Positions 49,669-58,081 of a stretch of 64,000 nucleotides of DNA are shown piece by piece (within the stretch, counting starts at the first letter, position 1; every line of letters starts with the position of its first letter). Below the pieces are notes generated by a model that saw only the letters and a program-made list of their open reading frames with translations, ran no database searches and was not told the origin of the DNA. The stretch spans positions 225,709 through 289,708 of the forward strand of contig NZ_LIWB01000011.1 of the NCBI RefSeq assembly GCF_001905725.1. The letters run 5' to 3'. This DNA comes from Streptomyces sp. CB02400. Lineage in GTDB: Bacteria; Actinomycetota; Actinomycetes; Streptomycetales; Streptomycetaceae. A program made the translations under genes and the position numbers.

Positions 49669-52116
49669 ATGGCCAACGTGGTCAGTGAGGGCGCTGCGGG
49701 ACGCAGCACGAGAACGCTGCGTGCGGAAGGTGCCCTGACGGCGATCGCGGCCGACCCCGAGTCGCCCGACCGGGTGCGCAGGATCCTGGAGCAGGCCCTC
49801 GTCTTCGCCGGTGCCGCGTTCGCCGCCGTGTACCGGCCCAGTGCGGACGGCGAACTGCTGTATCTGGCGGAGTCCGTCGGAGTGCCGCGAACCCTGTGCG
49901 GGGTGCGGGACGGCTACCCCGTCGCCGGGCGCGCACCGGTGGCCGAGGCCCACCGCGGGCGGCCGGTGTGGCTGGGCCCGGACGACCTCGCCGCGCAGGC
50001 CGAGTCACGGCGCGTGCCCAGCCGCGACTTCTTCCTGGCGGCGCTGCCCGTGCGCGGGGACGGCGGCGGCTGCCTGCTCGCGGTCGGCGAGCGCGCCGAC
50101 GGCTTCGACGCCGACGACCGCTTCTGCCTCGGCCTCGTCGCCGACGCCCTCGCCCTTCCCGCGCCGGCCGTCACCGCCGAGGGTGCCGACCTGCGGCCCG
50201 GCGGCTTCAGCCTCGCCATGGACACCGGGCGGGTCCGGGTCGGCGAGGACATCCTGGAGCTGTTCGGCCTCGACCCGGACGACTTCGACGGGCGGGTGGA
50301 GACCCTGCTGGGCCTGACGGTGCCGGAGGACCTGCCCTCACTGATGTCCGTCGTCGAGGCCGACCACATGACGATCGGCGACCGCGAACTGGAGTTCCGG
50401 GTGCTCCAGCCCACCGGCCCGCCCAAGTGGCTGCGGCTGCGCGGCCGGCTGGTGCAGGGCGGTGAGGAGCGTCCCGCCCGGCTGGTGGGCTCCGTCGCCG
50501 ACGCCTCCACACTGCGCTCCGACATCACGGACGTGGCCCGGATCCAGCGCCTCGCCGCCGCGCTCGCCACCGCGGTCACCGTCCGCGACGTCGGCAAGGC
50601 CGTGGTCGCCGCGCTGCGCAGGCCGTTGCGGGCCGACCGCATCGCGCTCGCCGAGCTGGAGAACGAACGGCTCGTCGTCACCGTCCTGGACCCGCCGGAG
50701 CCGGAGGCGTGGCCGGAGCTGTGGCGCGCGGAGTGGCGCACCGAGTGGCCCGACGCACCCGTGCGCACCATGCCCACCCTCGCCGCCGCCCTGCGCGAGG
50801 GACGCGCCCGGATCTGGCCGGCGGGCTCACCGCTGGAGACCGCCCTCGCCGAGGTCGGCCCCGGCGGCCTGGCCATGCTGCCGCTGCCCGCCGGGAACCG
50901 GATAGCCGGCGCCTGCCTGATCGGCTGGGACACCCCGCACGACTTCGGCCCCGACGAACGCGCCCTGCTCACCGCCGCCGCCGGCCTCGCCGGACAGGCC
51001 CTGATGCGGGCCCGCGCCTTCGACGCCGAGCACGAACTGGTCGGCATGCTCCAGCGCCAGCTGCTGCCGCGCCGCCTGCCCCGGCTGCCCGGCGCGGTCG
51101 CCGTCGCCCGCTATCTGCCCAGCACCGCCGGCCTGGAGCTCGGCGGCGACTGGTACGACGTGATCCCGCTGCCGGACAACCACGTCGCCCTCGTCATCGG
51201 CGACGTCCAGGGTCACAGCGCCGGCGCCGCCACCCTCATGGGCCAGATGCGCACCGCGCTGCGCGCCTACGCCGTCGAGGGACACCCCCCGGACGTGGTG
51301 GTCTCCCACGCCAACCGGCTCCTCATGGACATGGAGACCGACCTCTTCGCCACCTGCTGCTATGTCGACGTCGACTTGGAGGAGGGCTTCGCCTGGTGCG
51401 TCCGAGCCGGCCATCTGCCGCCGGTGCTGCGCCACCCGGACGGCCGCACGGAGATCGCGGAGGCCGAGGGCGGGCCCCCGCTCGGCGTGGTGCGGCAGAG
51501 CGACTTCCCCATGAGCCCGCTCAGGCTGGGGCCCGGCACGATGGTCGCGCTCACCACGGACGGCCTGGTCGAATCCCCGGACTCCGACATCGACGAGGGC
51601 ATGGACCGCTTCGCCCGGCAACTGTCCGCCGCCGACCCCGCCCACCTCGGGCCCGTCGCGGACGCCCTGCTCGGCAAGGCCCCGCGCAGCGACGACGTCG
51701 CCCTGCTGCTGATGCGCTACGACGGCATGGCCTCCCGCCCGCTGCGGGAGAGCTGGACGGTGTGGCGGGTGCCCCAGGCGGTCGGGCACGCCCGCCGCTT
51801 CACCCGGCGCACCCTGCGCTCCTGGGGGGTGACCGCGGACGTCGACGGCGCCCTGCTCGCCGTCTCCGAACTGGTCACCAACGCCCTGGTGCACACCGAA
51901 GGGCCGGTCCGCCTCGACATCTCCCTGGTCAACGACCGGCTGCGCCTCGCGGTCGCCGACGCCTCGCCCCGCACCCCCGTGAAGCCCACCAGCATCGGCT
52001 GGGAGGCCACCGGAGGCCGCGGCATCCTCCTCGTCGAGGCCGTGTCGGCCGCCTGGGGAACCCTTCCGGTCAGCGGGGGCAAGCAGGTGTGGGCGGAGTT
52101 CGTGCTGCGGCCCTGA
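49669..52116 (+). CDS. GAF-PAS-GAF-PP2C (SpoIIE)-HATPase regulatory protein
   Basis: An 815-residue multidomain regulator: GAF (about 15-165), PAS (about 180-285, EDILELFGLDPDDF), GAF (about 300-455), PP2C/SpoIIE (about 470-685; GGDWYDVIPLP, IGDVQGHSAG, LTTDGLVESPDSD, DDVALLLMRYD) and an RsbW-like HATPase (SELVTNALVHTEGPVRLD, GGRGILLVEAV). It combines phosphatase and possible anti-sigma kinase functions in one chain. Divergent from the 47290-49434 phosphatase with a 234-base gap. ATG 49669 is the chosen start; GTG 49678 is possible. The two proteins are close relatives and may act on the same partner. Confidence 0.88.
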   Translation: MANVVSEGAAGRSTRTLRAEGALTAIAADPESPDRVRRILEQALVFAGAAFAAVYRPSADGELLYLAESVGVPRTLCGVRDGYPVAGRAPVAEAHRGRPVWLGPDDLAAQAESRRVPSRDFFLAALPVRGDGGGCLLAVGERADGFDADDRFCLGLVADALALPAPAVTAEGADLRPGGFSLAMDTGRVRVGEDILELFGLDPDDFDGRVETLLGLTVPEDLPSLMSVVEADHMTIGDRELEFRVLQPTGPPKWLRLRGRLVQGGEERPARLVGSVADASTLRSDITDVARIQRLAAALATAVTVRDVGKAVVAALRRPLRADRIALAELENERLVVTVLDPPEPEAWPELWRAEWRTEWPDAPVRTMPTLAAALREGRARIWPAGSPLETALAEVGPGGLAMLPLPAGNRIAGACLIGWDTPHDFGPDERALLTAAAGLAGQALMRARAFDAEHELVGMLQRQLLPRRLPRLPGAVAVARYLPSTAGLELGGDWYDVIPLPDNHVALVIGDVQGHSAGAATLMGQMRTALRAYAVEGHPPDVVVSHANRLLMDMETDLFATCCYVDVDLEEGFAWCVRAGHLPPVLRHPDGRTEIAEAEGGPPLGVVRQSDFPMSPLRLGPGTMVALTTDGLVESPDSDIDEGMDRFARQLSAADPAHLGPVADALLGKAPRSDDVALLLMRYDGMASRPLRESWTVWRVPQAVGHARRFTRRTLRSWGVTADVDGALLAVSELVTNALVHTEGPVRLDISLVNDRLRLAVADASPRTPVKPTSIGWEATGGRGILLVEAVSAAWGTLPVSGGKQVWAEFVLRP

Positions 52117-52216
52117 CGGCCGCCGGGTCCGCCGGCCGGGAACGCCCGCGCCCGGTGACCGTACCGCCCCGCCGGGTACCCGGGACGCCACCGAGAGACA
52201 GGAGAGAGGGAACGTC

Positions 52217-52636
52217 ATGGCACAGCACGTGCGCGACATCATGACCGGCGCGCCGGTGACCGTCGGGCCGCAGACCTCCGTCGCGGAGGTCGCCCGCATC
52301 ATGCGCGACCGCGACCTCGGGTCCGTCCTGGTGACCGACGGCGACCGGCTGCGCGGTCTGGTCACTGACCGCGATCTGGTGGTGCGGTCGGTCTCCCGGG
52401 GCGGCGATCCCGAGGACATCACCGTGGCCGGCGCGTGCAGCGACGACCTGGTGACCGTGGCACCGGACGACGACCTGGACCACGCGGTGCGGCTGATGCG
52501 CGAACACGCCGTGCGCCGCGTCCCGGTCGTCGAGGACGGACGCCCCGTCGGCGTCGTCTCGCTGGGCGACACCGCCATGGAGCGTGACCCGGAGTCCGCC
52601 CTGGGCGACATCAGCGTGGCTCGGCCCAACACCTGA
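52217..52636 (+). CDS. Two-CBS-domain protein
   Basis: A 139-residue protein made of one CBS pair (Bateman module): VRDIMTGAPVTVGPQTSVAEVARIMRDRDLGSVLV for the first and CSDDLVTVAPDDDLDHAVRLMREHAVRRVPVVEDGRPVGVVSL for the second. Such modules bind adenine nucleotides and regulate partners. GGAGAGAGGGAA precedes the ATG. It follows the HATPase phosphatase by 100 nt. Partner unknown; stand-alone CBS pairs like this are common in Streptomyces stress responses. Confidence 0.92.
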   Translation: MAQHVRDIMTGAPVTVGPQTSVAEVARIMRDRDLGSVLVTDGDRLRGLVTDRDLVVRSVSRGGDPEDITVAGACSDDLVTVAPDDDLDHAVRLMREHAVRRVPVVEDGRPVGVVSLGDTAMERDPESALGDISVARPNT

Positions 52637-52640
52637 CGAG

Positions 52641-52683
52641 GACGCCGGCCCGGACGGGAACTCCCCGACCGGGCCGGGGCGTC
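52641..52683 (+). terminator. Imperfect hairpin after the CBS gene
   Basis: GACGCCGGCCCGG pairs with CCGGGCCGGGGCGTC with a 2-base bulge, around a 15-base loop, starting 4 nt after the stop codon. Confidence 0.6.
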
Positions 52684-52774
52684 GAGGGGGCGGAAGCCTG
52701 TACGGCGGGCGGGTGTTTGTCCGGCGCGACGCCGGGGACCCGGAGGGCAGCGGACAGAAGGAAGATGATGAGTC

Positions 52775-52954
52775 GTGACCTCGGAGACCACTGACCAGCC
52801 CCGACCCCGCCGGGCGGAGACCGGCTGGGCGCGAGCCCGGCGACTGCGCGGCAAGGACCCGCTGCGCACCTGCCTCCCCGCCGTGGACCGCGGTACCACC
52901 TCCACCACCCCGAACACGAGTGTGGAGGGAAACATCGTAAGGGGCGATGATTAG
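52775..52954 (+). CDS. Possible small basic protein
   Basis: A 59-residue frame (VTSETTDQPRPRRAETGW, then ARRLRGKDPLRTCLPAVDRG) with fairly strong third-position GC for its first 46 codons and GAAGGAAG 12-19 nt before the GTG. No domain recognised. It may be a small gene, or a fragment left by the rearrangement that produced the rml relic just downstream. Coding-like character is lost in the last ten codons. Confidence 0.3.
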   Translation: MTSETTDQPRPRRAETGWARARRLRGKDPLRTCLPAVDRGTTSTTPNTSVEGNIVRGDD

Positions 52955-53018
52955 ACCGCGTCCGGGCGGCTCATCGCTCCTCTCGCGGGATTTCATGATG
53001 CACGAGTAAAGCAAATGA

Positions 53019-53037
53019 TGTTCCAACCGCCGGAACA
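53019..53037. promoter_or_regulatory. Inverted repeat TGTTCC-N7-GGAACA
   Basis: Perfect 6-bp arms 18 nt upstream of the rml relic's start codon. Possibly the old operator of the sugar cluster. Confidence 0.35.
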
Positions 53038-53054
53038 CGACTATGGTGAGCCGA

Positions 53055-53954
53055 ATGAAGGCTCTCGTGCTGTCCGGCGGTGCCGGAACCCGGCTGAGGC
53101 CGATCACCCACACCTCGGCCGGGCAATTGGTGCCCGTGGCCGACAAGCCCGTGCCCTTCCACGGTTTAGAGTCCCCCGCGGACGCGGTCGGTGACGGATC
53201 GAAATCCTGTCCGCGGGCCGCCCGCATTCCCCGGGGAAACCCTCCGGGACCGGCCCACGCGGTGCTGACCGCCCCCGCCGTCCGGTATCCGGTCGCCCCC
53301 CGCGCCGACGTGCGCCGCACGGCCATCCAGGGTTACCGGAAGGACACCGGCAACATCGCCGACCCGCTGGGGGCCGACCGCTGCGCCCGCACGCTGCCCG
53401 CGTCCGGCGCGCCGAGGAGCACCACGCTGGACGCGCTCACCGGCGTCGGCACCCTCGACGACCTCGAACTCGGCCACCTCCGGCCGGAGTCGACGCACGG
53501 CGACGGCCACGACCCGTGCTGCTCCGCCGACCGGACCAAGGCCCGCGACGAACTCGGCCACCGCCCGCGCCACGACTCCGCCGAGGCCGTCGCCCGGCAC
53601 CGGGACCACCCCACCGACCCGCGCACCGCCTGCAGCCGCTCCGGGCTTTCCGGTGAGCGGGCCGTGACGGAGGGACTGCCCGATGTGATCGCGGTGGTGC
53701 GTACCCCTTGGCTCTACGGGCTCCACGGCACTAACTTCGTGCGGACGATGATCAGTCTCGAATCCCGCCGCCCCACCGTCGACGTCCTCGACGACCAGCG
53801 CGGGCAGCCCACCCGGAGCGCGGACGCCGCCGAGCGCACAGCCGGCCTCGGAGCCCGCCTTGACGACGGCGCGTACGGCCCGCCACCGGTGCGGGACCGG
53901 AAGTCCGCCCAGCAGGAAGCACTCCCCCTCATCCGCAAAGAGCTGTCCCAGTGA
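53055..53954 (+). pseudogene. Collapsed rmlA-rmlB-rmlD relic
   Basis: One open frame of 300 codons strings together pieces of three deoxysugar enzymes. RmlA (glucose-1-phosphate thymidylyltransferase): KALVLSGGAGTRLRPITHTS at the start, PPGPAHAVLTA and IQGYRKDTGNIADPL. RmlB (dTDP-glucose 4,6-dehydratase): TTLDALTGVGTLDDL near the middle and the C-terminal ADRTKARDELGHRPRHDSAE. RmlD (dTDP-4-dehydrorhamnose reductase): AVVRTPWLYGLHGTNFVRTM then VLDDQRGQPTRSAD. The catalytic cores of all three are missing, so it cannot encode any of these activities. It has a TTA codon just after the RmlA start fragment. The frame stayed open by chance in GC-rich DNA or is still translated. It lies 15 nt before a methyltransferase gene. 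Confidence 0.8.
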
Positions 53955-53969
53955 AAGGAACGTCTCGCG

Positions 53970-54782
53970 ATGTCGATCAGGCCAATGGTGAAGTCCGCGT
54001 TGGGCGAGAAGAACGTGCGGGTTCTGCGCCAGTTGAAGCGGCAGATCACGGGCAAGCCGGCCGCGCCGGTCAAGCCGACCGGACTGGCCGCGATCTCCCA
54101 CGACCTCAACAAACTGGCTGTGCACTTCAAGACGGACAAATGGGGGACGCACCGTTACACGCGGCACTACCAGCGCCATCTCCAGCACCTGAAGAACAAG
54201 AAGTTCAACCTTCTGGAAATCGGGATCGGCGGATACAACCGGGCCGGCCAGGGCGGGGCATCGCTGCGTATGTGGAAGGCCTTCTTCCCTAACGCGCAGA
54301 TCTTCGGAATGGACATCCAGGACAAGTCGTTTGTCGACGAGGACCGCATCACGACCTTCATCGGTGACCAGTCCGACCCCGATTCCCTGAAGGCCATCGC
54401 CGAGAAGATCGGCGAGATCGACGTCATCATCGACGACGGCAGCCACCGCAGCCCGCACGTGATCACGACGTTCGAGACGCTCTTCCCCCTGCTCAAGGAC
54501 GGTGGCATCTACGCCGTCGAGGACACGCAGTCGTCGTACTGGCCCGAATGGATGGGCAGCGAGGACCTCGACGCGAAGGACACCAGCATGGGGTTGCTGA
54601 AGCGTCTGACGGACGGGCTGAACTACGAGGAGTTCGTGGACGAGAGCTACGAGCCGACCTACACGGACCGCAACGTGGTCGGCGTGCACTTTTACCACAA
54701 CCTGGTGATCATCGAGAAGGGCAAGAACGCCGAGGGCTCCAACAAGCGCAGCGCTCTGAAGCAGCGTTACGCCAAGTCCTGA
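53970..54782 (+). CDS. MycE-like sugar O-methyltransferase (class I SAM-dependent)
   Basis: A 270-residue methyltransferase. FKTDKWGTHRYTRHYQRHL is the signature of the Mg2+-dependent macrolide-sugar O-methyltransferases (MycE/TylE type) and of glycan O-methyltransferases. NLLEIGIGGYNRAGQGGASL is SAM motif I, IFGMDIQDKSF motif II, and VIIDDGSHRSPHVITTFETLFPLL contains the metal-binding Asp pair and catalytic His. AAAGGAA precedes the ATG at 53970. It lies just after the rml relic and before a glycosyltransferase, so it probably methylates a sugar hydroxyl. The acceptor is unknown. The reading frame is intact, unlike its neighbour. Confidence 0.88.
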   Translation: MSIRPMVKSALGEKNVRVLRQLKRQITGKPAAPVKPTGLAAISHDLNKLAVHFKTDKWGTHRYTRHYQRHLQHLKNKKFNLLEIGIGGYNRAGQGGASLRMWKAFFPNAQIFGMDIQDKSFVDEDRITTFIGDQSDPDSLKAIAEKIGEIDVIIDDGSHRSPHVITTFETLFPLLKDGGIYAVEDTQSSYWPEWMGSEDLDAKDTSMGLLKRLTDGLNYEEFVDESYEPTYTDRNVVGVHFYHNLVIIEKGKNAEGSNKRSALKQRYAKS

Positions 54783-54801
54783 TTCCGAAGCGAGTCAGTG
54801 G

Positions 54802-54840
54802 CACGGGGGGCGGGCCTCACGATGAGGCCCGCCCCCCGTG
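54802..54840. terminator. Perfect 18-bp hairpin after the methyltransferase gene
   Basis: CACGGGGGGCGGGCCTCA (54802-54819) pairs fully with 54823-54840 around the loop CGA, 20 nt after the stop codon. It could also act on the opposite strand. Confidence 0.88.
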
Positions 54841-54861
54841 GCCGCCGCACGCCGGATCTAC

Positions 54862-55063
54862 CGGATCCGTGCGTAGGCGCAGTCCTTCACGACGTCGGCG
54901 GCCTGGGTGGTCCCGGAACCGGCGAGCACTCCGGTGACGGGTCGTACCCCGTCACCTCGCGGAACTCATCGCCCCGGTACCACTCGTGGAAACCGTCCCG
55001 GTCGTCCGGGGAGACTCGGGCTCGAGGACCCGGGCCCCTTCAGTCTCCGGCGCCCGCGCTCCG
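54862..55063 (-). other. Noncoding gap with a possible gene remnant
   Basis: Read leftwards, two short stretches look coding-like in different frames: one gives GFHEWYRGDEFREVTGYD (about 54970), the other VTGVLAGSGTTQAADVVKDC and ends at a stop near 54862. They may be the decayed C-terminal part of a gene, in keeping with the damaged locus around it. I cannot identify the parent protein. Confidence 0.25.
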
Positions 55064-57001
55064 TCACCGCCTTCTGTTGATCACGCGAGCCGCCTTCGTA
55101 CGGGTGGTGCCGAGTACGCGCCGCACCCCGCGCGCCAGTTTCCGCACCGTCCCGGGGCGCGGTGCGGACACCACCAGCATCCGGCCGCCGGCGGCGCGGA
55201 GCGCGAACGGCAGCCCGCTCCAAGCGGGTTGCGCGGCGTCGGGGTCCGGGCTCAGGGCGACCCGCCAGATCCCCCGGGGGAGCCGGGCGGGCAGCGTGGC
55301 CTCCAGCAGGGAGCCAGGCCCGTCCGCCCCACCGGTGAGCGTGCCGGACGTGTGCAGCGTCCTGCCGGAAGCGGTGAACCTGAGCCCCACCCGGGCGCCC
55401 TCGGCCGCGTGCAGCGGGATCCGGGCGCTCAGCCGGGTTCCGGAGACGGTGACGTCCGGCCGCCGCACGCCGCCCAGACCGAGCCGCTTTCCCTGGACAC
55501 CCGTGTCCAGCGAGAGATTGCCGTGCGGCTCGGTCCAGTACGGCAGGACCGCGCGACGGCCGGTCACAGCCGCGCACGGCTCGGGGCGCGTGGCCCGCGA
55601 GGCCGGGCCCAGCCGGCACTCCTTGGTCCAGCCGCCGAGCCTCACCCGTACGACGGCGTCCCAGACCCCGTCGCCCGGCAGCTCCGCGGGATCGACGGCC
55701 GCGGTCGCCCGCAGCACCAGCCGCACCCGCTCGCCGCCGTCGACGGGAACCGTCTCCCGGGTGAACTCCACGGGCTGGAAGTACTGGGCGGAGCTGGACC
55801 GTTCACGCAGCAGCAGATCCGCGGTGGCCTGCCCGAACCGGGCCGCGGTCTCCGCGCCGACCCATGCCACCGCCTCCTCCACGTTCTTCGGGGTGTCGGC
55901 CGGCGGGGTGCGGGCGGCGTCCGCGGGGAAGGTCATCGGCTCGCGGGCGGAGGTGTATTCGGCGGTGAAACCGATGTGCAGCGAGCCGTTTCGCCACTCC
56001 ACGCCCACGGGCGCCGCCGTCGGCGCGACACCGGCCTCCCATGCGGCGAAGGCCACCACGTCGTCGTACCGGCCGGCCTCGGCCAGCGCGGCGACGACCT
56101 GCTGTGTCGGCTGCAACCCGGCCGCGACACCCGGGCCGAACCGCTCGGCGACGACCTTGTGGATCTCCGCGAACAGCTCCCTGCGGTAGTCGTCCGGCAG
56201 CCCCAGCAGCCGCCGGGCCCGCAGCCGTTCCACCATCTCCACCCGCAGCCAGCGGCGGAACAGCCGGTCCCGTACCGCGCCCGGCTCGGTGTACCGCTCG
56301 ACGACGTCGAGCGCCTCCCGCAGATTGCCGAAGTACCCCACGGGGTCGAAGCGCTGGAAGCCGGCGTTGGCGGCGTCGTCGCGTCTGATGTGGTAGTAGC
56401 AGACGTAGTCGCTGAGCACGGACACGTTGTCCGCGCGCAGATACGCCTCGGTGACGAAGACGTGGTCCTCCAGGCGCCGCCGTCCCTCCGGGAAGCGCAG
56501 CCCGGTACGGTCGAGGAACTCCCGGCGGAACATCTTGTGCGGGGTGAGACTGTCGATCAGCGGGGCGTTCTCGACCGTCGCCCGCGGATGGTTGCGGCGG
56601 AACAACTCCACCGGCACCCCGCGGTTCTTGCCGGCCATCTTCCCCACGACGACATCGGCGTCGTGGGCCACGCCGTACGCGTACATCCGCTCCAGGGCCT
56701 CGTCGCCGAGATAGTCGTCGTTGTCGACGAACATCACGAACTCGCCCCGTGCGGCGTCGATCCCCACATTGCGGGGCTTGCCCGACCAGCCGGAGTTCTC
56801 CTGGTGGATCACCCGCATCCGGGGATCCTCGGCGGCGAGCCGGTCGAGCCGGGCCGGTGTCCCGTCGGTCGAGCCGTCGTCGACGAAGATCGCCTCGTAC
56901 TCGTCGGGCGGCAGCGACTGCCGCCGCAGCGAGGAGACGCAGTCCTCGATGTAGATCCCCGGGTTGTACACGGGAACGATGACGCTGACCTTGACCGGCA
57001 T
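55064..57001 (-). CDS. Family 2 glycosyltransferase with C-terminal accessory region
   Basis: A 645-residue protein. Residues 1-230 form a GT-A domain: KVSVIVPVYNPGIYIEDCVSSL, FVDDGSTDGTPARL, VMFVDNDDYLGDEALERM (DxD metal site) and RLEDHVFVTEAYLRA. The central part is helical (RRWLRVEMVERLRARRLLG), as in GT2 enzymes that build teichoic-acid-like or capsule polymers. The last 300 residues are beta-rich, with repeated strands (VSGTRLSARIPLHAAEG). The ATG at 57001 is chosen because the GT-A fold starts at once; GAAGGG lies about 11 nt upstream. It converges with the methyltransferase, so both may serve one surface glycan. Donor and acceptor unknown. Confidence 0.88.
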   Translation of the reverse strand: MPVKVSVIVPVYNPGIYIEDCVSSLRRQSLPPDEYEAIFVDDGSTDGTPARLDRLAAEDPRMRVIHQENSGWSGKPRNVGIDAARGEFVMFVDNDDYLGDEALERMYAYGVAHDADVVVGKMAGKNRGVPVELFRRNHPRATVENAPLIDSLTPHKMFRREFLDRTGLRFPEGRRRLEDHVFVTEAYLRADNVSVLSDYVCYYHIRRDDAANAGFQRFDPVGYFGNLREALDVVERYTEPGAVRDRLFRRWLRVEMVERLRARRLLGLPDDYRRELFAEIHKVVAERFGPGVAAGLQPTQQVVAALAEAGRYDDVVAFAAWEAGVAPTAAPVGVEWRNGSLHIGFTAEYTSAREPMTFPADAARTPPADTPKNVEEAVAWVGAETAARFGQATADLLLRERSSSAQYFQPVEFTRETVPVDGGERVRLVLRATAAVDPAELPGDGVWDAVVRVRLGGWTKECRLGPASRATRPEPCAAVTGRRAVLPYWTEPHGNLSLDTGVQGKRLGLGGVRRPDVTVSGTRLSARIPLHAAEGARVGLRFTASGRTLHTSGTLTGGADGPGSLLEATLPARLPRGIWRVALSPDPDAAQPAWSGLPFALRAAGGRMLVVSAPRPGTVRKLARGVRRVLGTTRTKAARVINRRR

Positions 57002-57214
57002 CTGGATCTGGGCCCTTCGGGTCTCTCGCCGTCGAACGTGCGGGCTTGGTACGCGTCGCCCGATCGTAATGCCACGGCCGACGCGTTTCCCGCTCCGCCC
57101 CGCCGCCGGGAGCCCGCCGTGACGGCATTCCCGCACCCGCCGACCGGCGTGCTCGCCCGGTCACTTGAGGCGTGGCGTCCCACCCGAGACACGGCGCCGC
57201 CTAGTCTGCCGTTC

Positions 57215-57715
57215 GTGCGACTGCTCCTGACCTCCGACACCCATCTGCCGAAGCGTGCCAAGCGGCTGCCCGCGCCGCTGCTGGACGAACTCCCGCGCGT
57301 GGACGTCGTGTTCCACGCGGGGGACTGGGTCGACACGGCCACCCTCGATCTCCTGGAGAGCCGCAGCCGCCGGCTCGTCGGCGTGTACGGCAACAACGAC
57401 GGGCCCGAGCTGCGGGCCCGGCTGCCGGAGACCGCGTACGCGGATCTCGGCGGGCTGCGCTTCGGCGTGGTCCACGAGACGGGCCCGGCGCAGGGGCGGG
57501 AGAACCGGTGCGCCGCACGCTTCCCCGAGGTTGACGTGCTGGTGTTCGGGCACAGCCACATCCCGTGGGACACCACCGCTCCCACGGGACTTCGCCTGCT
57601 CAACCCGGGATCGCCGACGGACCGCCGCCGACAGCCCCACTGTACTTATATGACCGCCACGGTCACCGGGGGCCGGCTCACGGAGGTGGAACTCCACCGG
57701 CTGCCCCCGCGCTGA
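57215..57715 (+). CDS. YfcE/MJ0936-type metallophosphoesterase
   Basis: A 166-residue phosphodiesterase with all metal-binding motifs: LTSDTHLPK (DxH), FHAGDWVD (GDxxD), VYGNNDGP (GNxD), VVHETGP, and FGHSHIPW (GHxH). It probably hydrolyses phosphodiesters in vitro; natural substrate unknown. The GTG at 57215 is very close to a TAGTCT box (57202-57207), which suggests a leaderless transcript. The reading frame is open far upstream, but that part is antisense to the glycosyltransferase gene. Confidence 0.87.
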   Translation: MRLLLTSDTHLPKRAKRLPAPLLDELPRVDVVFHAGDWVDTATLDLLESRSRRLVGVYGNNDGPELRARLPETAYADLGGLRFGVVHETGPAQGRENRCAARFPEVDVLVFGHSHIPWDTTAPTGLRLLNPGSPTDRRRQPHCTYMTATVTGGRLTEVELHRLPPR

Positions 57716-57720
57716 CGGGC

Positions 57721-57751
57721 CGGGCCGCTTCGTGTCGGTGGAAGCGGCCCG
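57721..57751 (+). terminator. Hairpin after the metallophosphoesterase gene
   Basis: CGGGCCGCTTC and GAAGCGGCCCG pair fully (11 bp) around a 9-base loop, 5 nt after the stop codon. Confidence 0.8.
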
Positions 57752-58081
57752 GACGCTGCGAGTAGTTGCGCTCTCACGGACCTCCTTCCCACGATCGGAG
57801 GTGATACCGGGCGACTACCCCCCTCCCGGGGACTCATACACCTGATTTTCGGGTTTTCCTCCGGATCGTCCGGTCGCCGTCCCGTCGTGACCGGTGGGAA
57901 CCAAGTGAGTCAGGGGGCTGGAGGGGCGGGTGGCAGTGGTGTCGGTACTGGTTGCCATGTCCGAATAGGTGCAATATGTGGCGAGTTGTTCGACAGGCCA
58001 CTGTCGCACACCCCTTCGGCGTGCTGTGCGCCGCGACCATCCACCACGCACGCGCGAACATGTCGCGCCGGGAGTGCACCC
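57752..58081. other. Intergenic region before the multicopper oxidase gene
   Basis: With the terminator this is a 366-base gap. It should contain the oxidase promoter. TACCCCCCTCCCGGGGAC at 57816-57833 faintly resembles the C-run/G-run palindrome bound by the copper repressor CsoR; the match is poor. A CAATAT box near 57972 could be a -10 element. No gene is evident. Confidence 0.35.

Noticed and set aside
54986..57214. Upstream part of the plus-strand frame leading into the metallophosphoesterase
   Set aside because: Antisense to the glycosyltransferase gene, with no domain; homology-like features begin at the GTG at 57215.
57816..57833. CsoR copper-repressor site before the multicopper oxidase
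   Set aside because: Only the C-run and G-run are present and the flanking T/A positions do not match well, so it is mentioned but not claimed.
57834..58079. Small minus-strand protein of 81 codons before the multicopper oxidase
   Set aside because: Third-position GC is low and composition is His/Arg/Pro-rich; no ribosome-binding site. It looks like a chance frame in a promoter region.
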